Notes: generated by a model from the letters alone, not told the origin. A stretch of DNA of 64,000 nt from Panorpa germanica (GCA_963678705.1 OY783213.1:13582451-13646450), one strand, 5' to 3'. Positions 47,450-61,015 are shown, numbered from the stretch's first letter. Numbers and translations are program-made.

Positions 47450-50400
47450 GCATATACTATTAATCAAACATGCCTCACAACACATGACATAATTCTTAAG
47501 CTTGATATCATTATTCTAATTTAATTCAGCCTAACAAAACTTTGATTAATATATCTTCAAGATTTTGCTTTAATCAAAGCAACAAGAATTTAAACTACGT
47601 CACATCCAAACCGAAATCTTATTCATCCAAATAGGTGACATTCTTCTTACTTGTAATAACTTCCATTAAAATATGTTAAACGGTTTTTGCATGACATTGT
47701 ATTCTGCATGACGTAGCACCGTTGTCGGACATGATGCTACGCATAACGTAGGCCGTTGTTTTACCACCCCACTCCACCCATTCTCCTCCCGTCACTGGAT
47801 GTTCGGTCTTCAACAACTTATAGCGACGTTAAGTACAGGGTGTATGAAATCTAACAATGTTATTTTAAATGTGATTATTACGTCTTCTAAAATTCAAGAT
47901 TAAATGTTTGATAAGAACGTACTCCGTTTGATAACATTTCATACAAAGAAAGTGACACAATGAAGTTGTGATAATGATGTATAATTTGTTTCAACTGTAG
48001 ACAAGCAATGAGAGAGAGAGAGAGAAGAATTTATAGCATTGTCACTGTATTTAATGTACTCAGAAGCGTGTGTATTCTATAAGCGAACATATTTGTCTAC
48101 AAAATGTGTACCCAGATTTTTTTTTTAAATTACAAATACTTTTTCACTACAAAGTAAGGACAGTTATAAAAAAATTATGTTAATATAATATTGAAAACAC
48201 GGAGGACAAGAGCATTGATGTTGAACACACTAGTTCTCATCGTTGTTGGCACCCATTTAGACTGTGATCGTGGTATGCGAATGAGGGTATTTCCAATGAC
48301 ATTGCACCCCTCGTGCCAATGGTGAACAGTGTCATACTTCATTTCCTTCCGGACTAACACACTTCAGTGATCATATTAGTTTGGGAGGTTCTCATGAGCT
48401 GCAGATGCAATTTCTGCACAATCTTTACGAATTTAGGGAATATAAAGACTGGCATCGTACACTTCTAAGAGTCGAGGAAAAATCAACCATGATTTACTGC
48501 ACACAATGTAATGTATAACTCTTACTCTGTGTAAGAGGTCGTTGGTGATAGGATGTAGCATCGGAAATAGGCCGACGTTAAATAAATGAATTGCAGTGCA
48601 ACTTTTACACTTGCTAGCTTACTATAAGCTAATTATAATTTATTTTCTTCGTATTACATTTTTAACCTGTGTTTCAGATTACAAAGAAAACTATATCTTT
48701 GCTATAAAATTAGATATTCTGTCATAAATTAAAGTTAACATTTAAGTTTGTATAATGCTACATAATAATGTAATATATTAGTGAAAAGTATAAATGTATT
48801 TTACATTTTTTAATGACATTGTAACAAAAAATCTTTAATCAATAAATCGTAAATAGAGAAATATATAAGAGGAAGAGAAAAAGACACTATTTTATTAATA
48901 TATTCAAAATTACTAGACACTGAATGAATATGTTATAAAAATATAGAAAAACAAAGAAATGAGTCTCACCAAGTGAGTATACCCTGTATTTTAAACTGAT
49001 TAAAATATTTCTGCAGTAATTGAATAAAGCAGTATATTAGGAAGTAATTATTTTTCATGTTCTCACCCCATCAACTTCCTTGCTTAAATTATTTAATATT
49101 AAGAGATTTTCATTTCTCATTGTTTATAATTTTCCTCTTATTTTATATTAATAACTTAATTATGTCCTGCGAAACCGTGCAAGTAGACCAAACTTAATGA
49201 TTTGTATGCTATCATCGTGGAATTCATTTGAATAACTTAACCATAGAATACTCCATACTTTTCTAACAGATTCCTTCTAAAGTATTTTTCTAGGCGGCTC
49301 TCAAGGGTACAATGCATTGAACAAAGTGAACAAATCCCCAAAAGTAACCAAGTGACAAGTATACCAACTCCCAGTCTGTGTTCCGCTACGAACTTGTAGC
49401 AATCAGTGCTACGCCTCAACAACGATGGTCTCTCTTGGAAACTCGGAATAGAAGTTTCGGATATTTGAAAGTTTTAAGTACTTTATTTTCTACAAAAGAA
49501 ACACAAATCACGAACAGTGGGATCATAACTAAGACGGATGTCTGTGCTGCAAGAAGAATAAAACATACTTGTTTAGAACACTTGTTCCTCTAAAGTTGCA
49601 CTCTGAGAAAAAACATAATACATCGAATAAAGCTTTATTATTGCTACAATGTGTCAACTTTTACTACTAGGTACTAGAACTTACAAGCTTCACATACAGA
49701 TGGGGTAAACTTTTCGATTAGTTCGAAAAATACATTTCGTATTAAGTGGTGCTACATTTTGTAGTTAAAATAAAAGTAAACAAAGAAAATTGACATTTGT
49801 CCTTTGTCCAGACACTTTTATTTACGTTTAGGCAATTTATTTCTCTTTTATTAGGTAGAAATAAAATTTAATGAGCCGATGAAATCACTTGCAGCCATCT
49901 GTTGATTCGCATACAGATTCAAGGTTAAGCCCTATAGTTCCTACAGTGTACAGTGTAGAAAGACCGGTGATAAAAAGAAGCCAGCTGTGCATTTAAGGTA
50001 CGCACAATTTAATTTTTTCATCTAATGAGAAGGTGTGAAGGAGATGCCCCATTCTGCTGTCAATGGAAAGTAAACAATTAATTTGATTTTTCCTTTATTT
50101 TAACAACTAAATAATTTGCCTTCCGTCATTTTTTCATTCACTATATCATAGTAGTCAGATGGGCAGAATCCGAATATTTATATGTCGTGAAGGCTGTTTA
50201 ATTTGGTATGAGACGTTTACAAGCTACATCAGCTTTACAAAACATAATACCCAGAAAATATATGGATATACATACTACATTCAGGGTTTATTCATTCATT
50301 CATGTATATTGCATATCCTACGTATATGTTGTTGTGATGTAAAACCTACACTGTATGTCATATGTATGTGCAAATGCAATGGTATGTGCATATTAAAACA

Positions 50401-51420
50401 TTAACGCATGTACATAGTATATATACTGTTATGTTTATTCATTTCATGTATATTCCATACATATACAGGATATTATTTTCACATTAGGAAGCTTATATGA
50501 ATATACAGACACATATTGTTCATATCAGGCCAATTCTCAATCAGTCATGATGAATAATGTTTTATAAAATTTAAGGCTAGAGATAAAACCCAATTAATTG
50601 GTTTTGATTAAATAAATCACAATCATTTATTAAAATATTCATTCATTACATACATTGAATATACTATCAGTAATTATTTGATAAAAACAAAACTGATAAT
50701 TGCTTTTAGAAATAAATAAACAAATCCAATCAAAACAAAATAATTTATAATCCTCTTTGGAGCACGATAGTTCAGATTAAAAGTTTTACAGCTCCGTTGT
50801 GATGATGGCCAATATAAAAACTAGGTTCTATTACGCAGTTATCAAGCTCACACATTGTATGAACGATCATTGTAAATGTTTTTGCTGTAATTGTAATTTG
50901 ATGTTTGTAGAAACCAAAGCCGAATAAACTGAGAAATTGTTCGTAGTTTGACCACTAGAGTCTAACATATATCACGGATAGATGAAATTACTTGTAGAAA
51001 AGTGTGGTTTGCTAGGAAAACGACTTCTCTGAAACATACACTGCAATAATGTTGTCTCTGACATTGCTGGTAACAACAGCTAGTGTTAAAAGATCATTTA
51101 TTAAAAGAAAAACAGTTAAAGATTGATTATAAAAGTATTTCTCTGAGTTAAGGTAGATTACATGAACGTATCTTATAAGTCATTGAGCTTAAGGCAAGTT
51201 ATAAAAAGAGATGTAAGAGAATTAAAATGTTTGCAAAATTTTCGGACCATGCCACACGTAAAATTGAACACGTGTCATCATCCTTCTCGCCAAATAGCCC
51301 GAAACAATACTGTATTATGTATTCTCATACCTTTTATTATTTTTTATTAACACGAAATTAATGTTATGTGTATTAAGAGTATATTTTCATTTTCTGTAGT
51401 TTATTTTTTAAATATATATG
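47450..51420. other. Repeat-poor AT-rich stretch with unrecognised open frames
   Basis: It contains a TACAGGGTG end (47835), an AG microsatellite (48009-48025) and a MITE-family fragment at 48593-48660. Minus-strand open frames at 48175-48360 and 49237-49422 (hydrophobic, LGVGILVTWLLLGICSLC) have no identifiable domain or workable splice joins. Confidence 0.3.
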
Positions 51421-51425
51421 TATAA

Positions 51426-51720
51426 GACAATATCTCCAATTTTATTAGGAATTGTAAATTTTTAATCAAACTTATGTGTTGCTCTGAAATTAAAGGCTTT
51501 TATTAGATTAATTACACTGTTTAACTTAAATCATACTATCTTCCCTGAAATCAAAGAAACGACATTTAAAGTTTATTATTTAAATTGTCAATTCCTTTTT
51601 ATCTAATTTTATTATAACCTAACAATATACACAATGAGTTCTGTCGACTTCAAATATCAATTTAGTATATGGTCACTGTTTTACCGACAGACGAGCTTTG
51701 TACCAACTAAAGAAAAATAA
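51426..51720. repeat. 'GACATTTAAAGTTTATTATT' family, copy 4 (longest)
   Basis: The fullest copy. It has the left block of the 46.2-kb copy, the ATTACACTGTTTAACTTAAA block of the 37.3-kb copy, the core, and the TGGTCACTG...CCAACTAAAG right end. It therefore defines the family at roughly 300 bp. No inverted ends noticed. Confidence 0.8.
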
Positions 51721-52916
51721 TTTCTTAACATATATTTTGCAAAAATCAAATATTTTTTTATTATAAACAATAATATTAAAGTTAATAAAATTCTTTTGGT
51801 ACAGAAACATAGATTTTTTCGGAGTATCCACATTTAGGTATATTTATACTGAATTATATTACTAAGTGGAGTAACAATGTATTATTCTTAAAGAAATAGT
51901 CAGTGTATGAAGTGAAACTGAGCAAACAAGCCAAACTATTGGAAAACTATTTTATTCAATGTGTATACTTTAAGAAATTACATGACTTTGACATTATCTA
52001 ACATCTCTCTAAAAGCTCAATGTCAAGATCACATGTTACTTAAAGTAGTGTTAGCTTCTAAGATCAATGAACTCTCTCTCTCTTACACTCAACATACTCA
52101 CTCCTACTCGTACATAACATAGATTTGAAATATGACATAAAACATGAAAATGAAATATAACCAAATGGAGTACGAGTAGTAAAAGTCAATGTTAACAAGT
52201 CATAAACACAAGCCGTAGATTTACGGTGTCAGATTTTTGATAAATATTTATGTAGATTTATGTTAGTATTATTACACTTGTACCTATTAAAATTATATGG
52301 TTTTATAAAAAAGATTACTTTGTCTTAAATGCTGCAATAACATTTTTGTAGTCCCGAGATAATTACATACGATTTATAAATTAATGTTTTTTACAAAATA
52401 TTTTTTCAGTTATTACAATAAAAAATAATGAAGTTTTAATTTTACAATTAGTAGAGCACATCTTTGCTTATTCAAAAAGATTTGCATCACTCTTATGTCT
52501 GCTTCAATACCCAGATTTATACTATCGCAACAAAAAAATGAATATGTATTGTTTGGGAGTGCTTGTGCTTTTGTCGATAATATTAGACCTTGCTTAACTA
52601 ATAGCCTTAATATATTATCACTTCAATTCCATATGAATAATGATATTAGAAACCTATTCTCTATCTTCGTAAAATATCCCATTTTTCTCACCCTACTGCG
52701 CACTTGTTATTGGATTTACAAAAAATTTGTACACTTGAACCTTGTATAAAATTTTGTCTTTTTAAGATTGGTAACAACTACCAAATCCATAGAGCCAACC
52801 AATGCTAAGATATTTATAATTAAAACAAAAGAAAACTCCGAAAATTTTATGGCTACATTCGCAAGGTTTTTCGTATTAGAAAATTTGGGTTATTCTATTA
52901 CTGTCGCCAATATTTT

Positions 52917-52993
52917 AGGTAGAAAATTCTCTTGCAGTGCAAGTTTCTAGTTTAATAGCTTGCTATAAGGTTCCAAGCTTCATTTTCTACCCT
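52917..52993. mobile_element. Short MITE, AGGTAGAAAAT ends
   Basis: AGGTAGAAAATTCTCTTGCA ... GCTTCATTTTCTACCCTT: near-perfect inverted ends of the 10.78-kb MITE family around 77 bp. Confidence 0.5.
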
Positions 52994-53101
52994 TAACTTA
53001 GAGATTGTACAACAGTGTGCAATATTCATCTTGTTAGCATGCTGCAAGCTAATTCAAGCGTTAAAGATAGTACCAACTTTCAAACGATTTGTGTCCAAAT
53101 T

Positions 53102-53431
53102 TCATGACATTTCGACCATTAATTTACGACTTACACTGATTTTAGTGGCGCTACTTTGGTAATTTTCAAAACAATGGGAAAAACTTAATTTCGGCAATAT
53201 GTTGGCAACGGATAAGTTCAGAAAAAGTTCTTCACGATAATGTGATTGCTGTGAAACTATTTCTAAATATTTTAATATATTTAGAAACTTTATCAAGTTA
53301 TTTCCAAAAAGCTTTTCATTCTGTAAATATTCAATATCTTCATTCCTGGGTCTTATACCACGCGGCAAACTAGCATCCTTTGTAAACCAGCTATACGATA
53401 CACAATATATTCTTATTTGTTTTATTTTACA
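53102..53431 (-). CDS. Candidate terminal exon of an unknown gene
   Basis: On the minus strand AATAGAATTTCAG is followed by 109 open codons and a stop. The frame reads from CKIKQIRIYCVSYSWFTKDA through LPRGIRPRNEDIEYLQNE to VSRKLMVEMS. The acceptor is good and the frame is open from it without a gap. Composition is protein-like (mixed charged and hydrophobic, few repeats). I recognise no family and found no upstream exon. It could be a terminal exon of a gene running in from higher coordinates, an exon of a pseudogene, or chance. Confidence 0.3.
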   Translation of the reverse strand, partial: CKIKQIRIYCVSYSWFTKDASLPRGIRPRNEDIEYLQNEKLFGNNLIKFLNILKYLEIVSQQSHYREELFLNLSVANILPKLSFSHCFENYQSSATKISVSRKLMVEMS

Positions 53432-54089
53432 CTGAAATTCTATTCTATTTTTTACTTATTACAAAACCTTGAGATTCCCTCGTTTTAAACAAATAATACC
53501 CTTCAGTGTTTTTTTTTAAAACTGCTAAAAATACATATTTCAAGTCTTTTGCCGGTAATTTATAATACCGGCTTAATATCACTCTTGTTCTGTATGTAAA
53601 TAAAGATTATGTTCTTACATTTTTAATAAATAATTTTTAACAAGATCCAGACACAATTAAAATTAATTGAACACTTTTTACAACATTTTTCCGTAATATT
53701 TTCTTTTCATGCTTAGGGCTTTAACTTCATTATTTTTGACTACTTTAACTAATGCATAAGCTGTTAATTTAATAAGTGGGAAATTAACTTCGAATAAAAT
53801 ATTACATCTTTAACGGTATAATTAAATAAAGTTCCGTTAAAGGAAATGTATAATGGCGGAAGTGAATTTAAAAGTGCTTCGTAGAAAAATAGAAAACAGT
53901 AAAATGATTAGACTGTGTCAAAGGAAAACATTGATGTACAACTACTACGTATGTATGTGTGTATATTTATTTTTAATGCATGCTGCTATGCTTAACATCC
54001 TTCCTCATTTATTCATTAATTACATTTCGATAAATTTAATTATGGTAAACTTAAAAGTAATGACATCTCTTCTTTTTTCTGCTCGTATT

Positions 54090-54605
54090 ACCTCACCATT
54101 CTAAACCGCATGTTTCTCCCGTTTTCCTCTCTGTCTCTCTCTCTCTCCCTTCTTCCTTCTTCACCATCATTTGACTCCGCTCTTTTATCTTCTCTTCCCT
54201 GACAAAGTAAACATTCTCCATATCTGCTCTGCCATGCATCTTCTTCCTTCCTTGTCTGTTCTCAACAGCTATTTCTCTGACATACATAATTTCCTTTCTG
54301 CTCCCCCTCTAGTACTATTTTCCTTTTTCCTATACTTCCTTCCTTCTTCTCTTTACTTCCCTTCGTTGAATTTTCTCTTTACCTCCTCTATTTTTCAATG
54401 ACATGTCTCTTTAATGTGCACCAACGTTTCCATTTCTTTCCTGCACATTCTGCATATTCTTTCCTTTCTTTTTTCCCCAATACCTGCTGCCTTTTTCTTT
54501 ATCCCCTTCTACAAGTACTATCTTTGAAACTCTACTCTCATTTACTGTCTTATGGCAATTTTGTCTTAAATTTGTAGCATGTATAATCATACGCATTTCT
54601 ATATA
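54090..54605 (-). pseudogene. Decayed R1/Jockey-type LINE ORF2 C-terminus
   Basis: The minus strand reads RVSKIVLVEGDKEKGSRYWG, then (another frame) RICRMCRKEMETLVHIKETC. This is the CRMC..E.ET..H....C zinc motif with its usual upstream SRYW context. Broken by frameshifts. The following 300 bp are Lys/Glu-rich, giving a C/T tract on the + strand. The 8.85- and 12.6-kb remnants look like relatives. Confidence 0.6.
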
Positions 54606-55288
54606 CATACTACACGATACAAAATTTCAGGACTAAACAAGAAAAAAACCATTTATTTTAGGTACCTGTCAAACATATACTCACTAAAATATTAACTTTG
54701 AAAAGCCCTAAATATAATAAAGCATGAAATCGTGCAATCGTCTGACGCCTGTAAATATATCAAATAGATTTTTTGTAAATTAAATTAAAAAATAAATGGA
54801 ATATAAACAAATATCAATTTGTTGTCAATGTTCAAAATCTTAACAATGGTTATTTATTATTATATAATGAATCCACTTGTTCTCACTGGTGTACACATAC
54901 ATACAGGCCAAAATGGTTGCTCCTTGTCGTTCTAAATAATATATACGATACGACATATATTACTCGAAGCTAATAAAGTTAAAGTAACATATTTCTTGTC
55001 GGTGCACGCCATTTAATAGTCTATATGTCCAATCTCAGTGGGTTGCCAACTACGACTATGCCATTCCATATATTATACCCAGCCATACCAATCTATATCA
55101 TGCCATACATACTATGCAATGCTTCTTGAGCTCTAGCAGTCTGGCTGAACGAAGATTCCATCTGGTGGAAAATAACATAATTCTTAAACAGTTTATCATA
55201 TCTACTTATATGAAAGTTATTTTTCAAGTAAAAAAATAAATGAAAGGCAGACTGTGATATTGTTGAACAATATTCCAGTGATGTTACT

Positions 55289-55728
55289 CTTATGTCAGTT
55301 TCACAGCAGAGAGACAGTTTTGTTCCCGAAAAACAAAACTTTAACATATTTGGTTTTATTTCAAAACAGTTGTGTTTTTCGTAAACAGACTGATCACGCT
55401 GAACAGATTTTGGTTTGATTTTAGTGTTTTTCTGTGTGTCCCATGAAAATTATAAACATGATAAACAACAACTGATAAGCGCAAATGTTCACAAAAAACA
55501 AAAACTGCGAGTTAAAAACAAACAGACTAAAAAACAATAGCAAATGTGTTTTCCTTTGATCTTACCGACTCTAGATGAGAATGTGTTTTGTTTACTAAAA
55601 CAGTTTTTAAAGATAAAAATGCTTTAAGAACTGTTTCTTTGGTGTAAACATTGATGTTTTTGTTCAGAAAAACAAGGTTTTGTTCGTGTTTTATTGAACT
55701 GTCTCTCTGGTATGAAACCGGCATTAAG
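55289..55728. mobile_element. 440-bp element with imperfect ~30-bp inverted ends
   Basis: Left end: CTTATGTCAGTTTCAC, AGCAGAGAGACAGTTTTGTT. The complement of the right end reads CTTAATGCCGGTTTCAT, ACCAGAGAGACAGTT. The interior is rich in AAAACAAAAC/GTTTTGTT motifs that could fold. Two open frames nearby on the minus strand (55093-55347, 55527-55724) run through the ends and are not genes. The superfamily is not clear to me. Confidence 0.65.
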
Positions 55729-58700
55729 GTGGTACAATAACCTTTAAAAAAAGAAGTCCTAAAATGCGATCTTCATATTTATATTTATTTATAAAACATT
55801 TCATTTTATTTTTTAATTAAAAATATATTTTAATTAGAAATAGGATCGTCTCAATTAAAACAGTGTATCATATTTTATCCTTTTAACAGGTTTGATAATT
55901 CTGATATTTTAATGAACTTTTTTAAAGTATATAAACAACGGATTCTATAATCTAATTGGATTACTTAAGGACGTTGTCGTGACACAATATGATTCAAATG
56001 TTGTGGTTTATCTATGGGGTACGAATAGAACGCTTTATAACTAAGAAATCAAAAACATTTCTTAAAGCCTGCATAAGCAGAGTCGTTATACATACAAAAC
56101 TGTTTGAACGTATATATGTACATGGAAATACGTTACGTGTATAAATTAATAATAAATAAAATATTGAACAATGTGTTAATTAAATAACTAATTAGTTATT
56201 AAAAAAATATCAGCATGATTTTTTATTAAAACGCACATCAAAAGTATTTGCCTCTCATTCACTCTTATTATTCCAATAGCAAATGATTCAAACTTTGATT
56301 AAATATATAGTGTCCAGCACAGTCAATTTACTTTAAATTTTCAGAGTAATTAGTTAAGGTTATCTTTGATACTTATACAAAAATGTATAGTTAAATCCAA
56401 AACTAAAATTGATAAAATCATTGTTAGACATAATCACATTCATAAGCTAATAAAAAGAAGAAGTAAACCTTTCAAAAATATAAAAGCAAGTAAACGCTTT
56501 GGTTTCTTAGCGATTCATATATGAAATTGAAAAAGATGAATCACAAAATTGCAGAATTGCTATTAGCAATATTGCGGAGATGTGGTACGGCACTGTCATA
56601 TCATATTTAATATTAAATTAAGAAATATTTCAGTTCATATTTTTGTTATAAAAATTGCTGCATTCTTACATAGGTATAACAAACTCTTATCAAAAAGTAA
56701 ATTATTAAAAATGTTGACTTTATACATAGTACAGTGTAGTATTCAGTCAGATTTATTATATTTTTTATATCTACCAAACTATTCCAGACGATGTGAGTCA
56801 TTCTAAAAAAATAGTTCGTGTACTACTTCATTTTAATGTGCGGACATTTGTCTGTACCATTCAGATTTTATGAGAAAAGTGTTCGAAGGTCTTTTACATT
56901 GTCGAGGATTAAACAATAATCCCTATGCATGCAGACAACAAAAGAAACAACGTGAAACGACGTGGGTTTGTCATTTTTTATCGAGTAAACGTCAATGACT
57001 TTTAACTTTCATATGCAAGCAATATTTGTAAAATGGAATCAAGTTTCGACCACATCGTCCGCTGTTGTTGATTATTTGATATTAACAAAATAAGATGGGC
57101 TTCTTTTTTCTGAGAACAGGAAATTCCTTCAATTTTTGCAGACCTGAGCTTCTTAGATGCTGGCAGTAACACATTTAGGCCTGTCGCACACTAGAAGAGT
57201 ATTTTGCAAATATTGACCGGACGAACTCTTGCACACTGCAAACGACAAAGCCGTCCGAATGCGGGCGTTACGTAGTTCTCACACTGTAGCCGTATATCAA
57301 CGAATACATGCTACAACGCTAAACCTATCCAAAACCTTGTAAATGCAATCTGGACTGGAAGGGAATACAAGAGTCTCTTTCATAACAGTGGTGTATCGAT
57401 AAAAACTAAAGTAAAAGTTTGCTTTCATGTTAAATTATGTTAGTGCAAAATAACTGCAATACACCCTACAGTACACAAGTTTAACTTGGCGTACTGTCAT
57501 CACCGTAGTTGTCACATATCTGTATTATTATGGATGCGCGTGTACAAATACTTATTGATGCTATTTGGTTGTGTGTGAGAGCAATGAGACTGTACTTCCA
57601 CAAAAGTTTTCAATTGGGACTAACCGCTTCGGCTTTATATATATTCGTATTGCAGTAAGCTATAATTTAGAATCAGATTGTCAATGAACAACTACCTTAA
57701 TACTTCATTCAAAAACAATAATTTATAGAACAACATTTACAGGATGTCATAACATAAAATTTGGACCCCTATTTTGTAACTTTTTAATGCACCATTTTCT
57801 AAATTAAAAAATTGATGAAAATGAAATTTGAGATAAGTTATTCTATCTCTCACCAATTGAAATATTAGGTTCTAACAATTCCAAGTACCTGGTATACGCA
57901 AATAAACACAAAAATAAATTCAATTTCTTTTTTTAAATTAATTTGATTTCTTATATTTATCAGAATTCTCTTGTATTGGCTTCTATTTCAAATAACGAAA
58001 GAAAAACTCCCGTTATAGAAAATACATGAATGTTTTAAACAAGTTCAATTTCTAAAGTACTTAAAAGGAAAACATAATTTTGAATTCTAATAAAAACAGA
58101 ATATTACAAACATCAAAGATACCTTTTAAATATTTTATTTTTATTCTCTCTTTTAAATTCACGGTAATACTGTATATTATATTTAAAAATTTATTTAATT
58201 GTACGCAGGGCGGGAGGCGTGGGGCGCAAAGGCACGCACATACACACACACTTTTATTTTAACATTCCCTTACGTATAGACATGGTGAATTATCAGGGCT
58301 GATGTAAGGGAGATGGGAAAACAGATAAAATTTCATTATCTTTCTACTTAACAATTTACATAAAATCATGTTTTTTATTTTTGCAACTACAAAATATAAT
58401 TTGTCATCGTACTGTTTTTTTAAATTTACTGGATATATTTTTCATGAAACTAAATTCAATTTTCTTATTTTGTTTTTCTTTTTTATGTATTATAATTTCT
58501 TGTTGAAGATAACGAGAGGCGCAAATATTGTCTGAGTTAAAAAGTCATTTGTAATTAGTGAGTTTATCTTTTATTAATTAAACCATTAAGCTTAAAGAAG
58601 TTATTCATAATATTTTAAGTAAAAAAAAAATTAATTTTGTATTTTAAAAAGTAAAATGTTAAAAATATTCTTTTAAAGGAAAATATTCTCTCAATTATTG

Positions 58701-58874
58701 AAATATAAGTGACGTGAAGAGGGTGCTGTCGGGAATTCCCGGGAACAAAAACTGAAATCGACAAGCATTTTGTTAGAGTTGCTCTTCAAAGCAAAACATT
58801 GACGAGAATATAACTTTTTGTATATTTAACCATACAGATAATACCAAATACTGATGTAACCCCAATCCCTTCCA

Positions 58875-58970
58875 CGTCCCTTTTCTTCCACGTTTGATAT
58901 AATAAATCCAACGTGTCTGATTCGAAGCATACGGATCTGTGAACGTTAGCCTTAACACCTATCTGCTCAT
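58875..58970. repeat. 'CTTCCACGTTT' family, copy 3
   Basis: CTTTTCTTCCACGTTTGATA, ATAAATCCAACGTGTCTGAT, then GGATCTGTGAACGTTAGCC. It aligns well with 7800-7900. Confidence 0.55.
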
Positions 58971-60758
58971 AACAACGGTACGTATTATTTGGTGACAATT
59001 GGTTGAATGATATGCAGATTATGAAATGAATACGAGCAATTAATTAAACGATGAATTTAACATTTATTTAAGGGTGTGCCCTTCACTTCTAACACCCGGA
59101 TGAGTGATATTAAAAATGCGTGACGAAAATTCAATGAAATAAAAACAAAATTTCAAATAATTATGTAATAAATCATACAAAATATAAAAAAGAAAGAAAT
59201 CTTCATAACTCAACACGAAATTGTTAATTTAATGATTCAAAAAAATATTGAACAAAAAATCTGGAGCAAACTTTTTCTGCAAATCGCGTTACCCGTGAAT
59301 CAAATAAATGCAAGTCACATATGTTGCGCTACCACCCACTACCTCCCACTCCTCCTACCACCCGCCTGCTACTGCCACAGCATCGTAACATTGTCGTGCT
59401 TCTTGTCAGGGTTGCCGCTGTGATTCTCCACTGAACTCAAAAGAGTTTTAGTGATTTCTTTTGTGCTATTGTTCAGTTTAATGGAAGTGAGTACAACACA
59501 ATAAAATGTCATAACACAATAATGAATGCTTTGTAATTATACGAACCTGGCATCCCCCCTCTAACCCCCGTTATTCTCCCATCTCTTCCACAACACCTGG
59601 GGCTATCCTGAGGGGAAAAGAAGGTGAAGATACCGTTTTATGCTTCAGTGAACTGCATCAATAGATCATATTCTTCTTGAGGGCTTGTTGTAATAAATTA
59701 ATATATTATAATACAAGGGAAAGTGTATGAAATATAAAAGGAATAAAGCGCTGAGATTAATCCATTAATGCTTCTCCTCCCTTTTAAATATAAGGGTTTA
59801 AATATCGACTTTGGAAAGTTGAAGCTACGAAATTTAATTTAAAATGATATGAACCAGATGTGAAAATGGGTTGACGACAAACACCAATGAAAGTAATTTA
59901 TTTAATAAACTTTGAATGTGATTTAGATACTTAACTCCAGTTATTAAATATTATAAGAAGATACATTCCTGGATAAATAAAAAAACTTAAACCGAATTCC
60001 TCTTATTTAGTGTCAAGGCTCACATCAAACGTACAGGATTTGAAGTACCAATCATAGAAAAGTAGGGAAGCGGGGGAAAGCGTACTTTTCATTAACAATT
60101 AGCCAACGAAACTATCAACACCCTCAACATTTACCACGGCACATTTCACAAAAATAAAATGGTCTTTAGTTTTATATTGTGTGTCATCTGTTCAATTCTT
60201 TTGAGAGTAGAGTTGACACTAGTAGCCAGAGTACTGTTGGGATATTATATTCCAATGAACTAAAATTCTCGACGACTCCACATCTGAAGAGAAGGAAGGG
60301 TGAAGGACTCTTTCCACATATATAATATTCCAACAGGGGTTGCCTAAAGCGTTTTATTCCATGTCAAATAATTTTACTCTAAATGATAGTACCCTGCTAG
60401 TAACATTGAGCTATTGCGCTCATAGAGATATAAGACTAGAGTGCGCAAGAGGCGTGTTTTTAGAAGAGTATTTTTTATAAAACTGGTTAACCTAATATAT
60501 TCCCGTATAGTACACCTAGAAGCCACTAGAAAATAACACCAATATAACAAAACAAATAGGCTCAAATTGCCCACATTCATCAAATTAATTGAGTGCCACT
60601 CTTTTCTGAAAATTAGATAACTTTACCAGAATTAACATTCCCCCATGTAATATATCAGAACATCTTCCCCTTAAAATAATATAAGGGAATGCTTTGTTTT
60701 AAATTAAATCACATATAATTAATTAACTAGATATATGTGCACGCTATATACGAGTACA

Positions 60759-61015
60759 CAGAGCCGGATTAAGATTCCAGTGGCCCCTACACAAAATATA
60801 AATTTGACCCCATTTATCAGGTCAATTTTTCTACAACCTCTTAAAATTTACTTTCTTTTTATTAGGTCGCACGCGAAATTAATTGTATCTAGTCAAACCC
60901 CGTTACTCTTTTTTGTCGTCCACTAATTTTAGGTGTCACGTGAAATCAATTGTGTCTGGCGTATCCAAATTACGAACACCAAACTTTTAACTTACTTTTG
61001 GTTAATCCGGCTCTG
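60759..61015. mobile_element. 257-bp hAT-type MITE, 14-bp inverted ends
   Basis: CAGAGCCGGATTAA (60759-60772) and TTAATCCGGCTCTG (61002-61015) are perfect inverted complements. The flanking 8-mers CGAGTACA and CTAGTATT agree at five of eight positions, as for a decayed hAT duplication. An internal unit (TTTATTAGGTC.CACGCGAAAT...AATTGT) is repeated in imperfect form at 60863-60890 and 60930-60955. Confidence 0.8.

Noticed and set aside
48175..48480. Minus-strand frame with HHWHEGCNVIGNTLIRIPR-like content
   Set aside because: It looked protein-like, but upstream stops interrupt it and I cannot match it to any family.
46986..49593. Hydrophobic minus-strand frames (46986-47249, 49237-49422, 49430-49566) that could be TM segments of a tetraspanin/peripherin-like protein
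   Set aside because: A loose likeness to TM3 and TM4 only; no CCG loop, no in-phase joins, stops between pieces, and no acceptor before the 47.2-kb frame.
52495..52950. Plus-strand frames of 84 and 60 codons
   Set aside because: No domain; the second runs into the short MITE at 52917.
55093..55724. Two minus-strand frames near 55 kb
   Set aside because: They cross the inverted ends of the 440-bp element.
58061..58262. Overlapping frames on both strands around a GC-rich spot with CACACA
   Set aside because: Simple-sequence effect.
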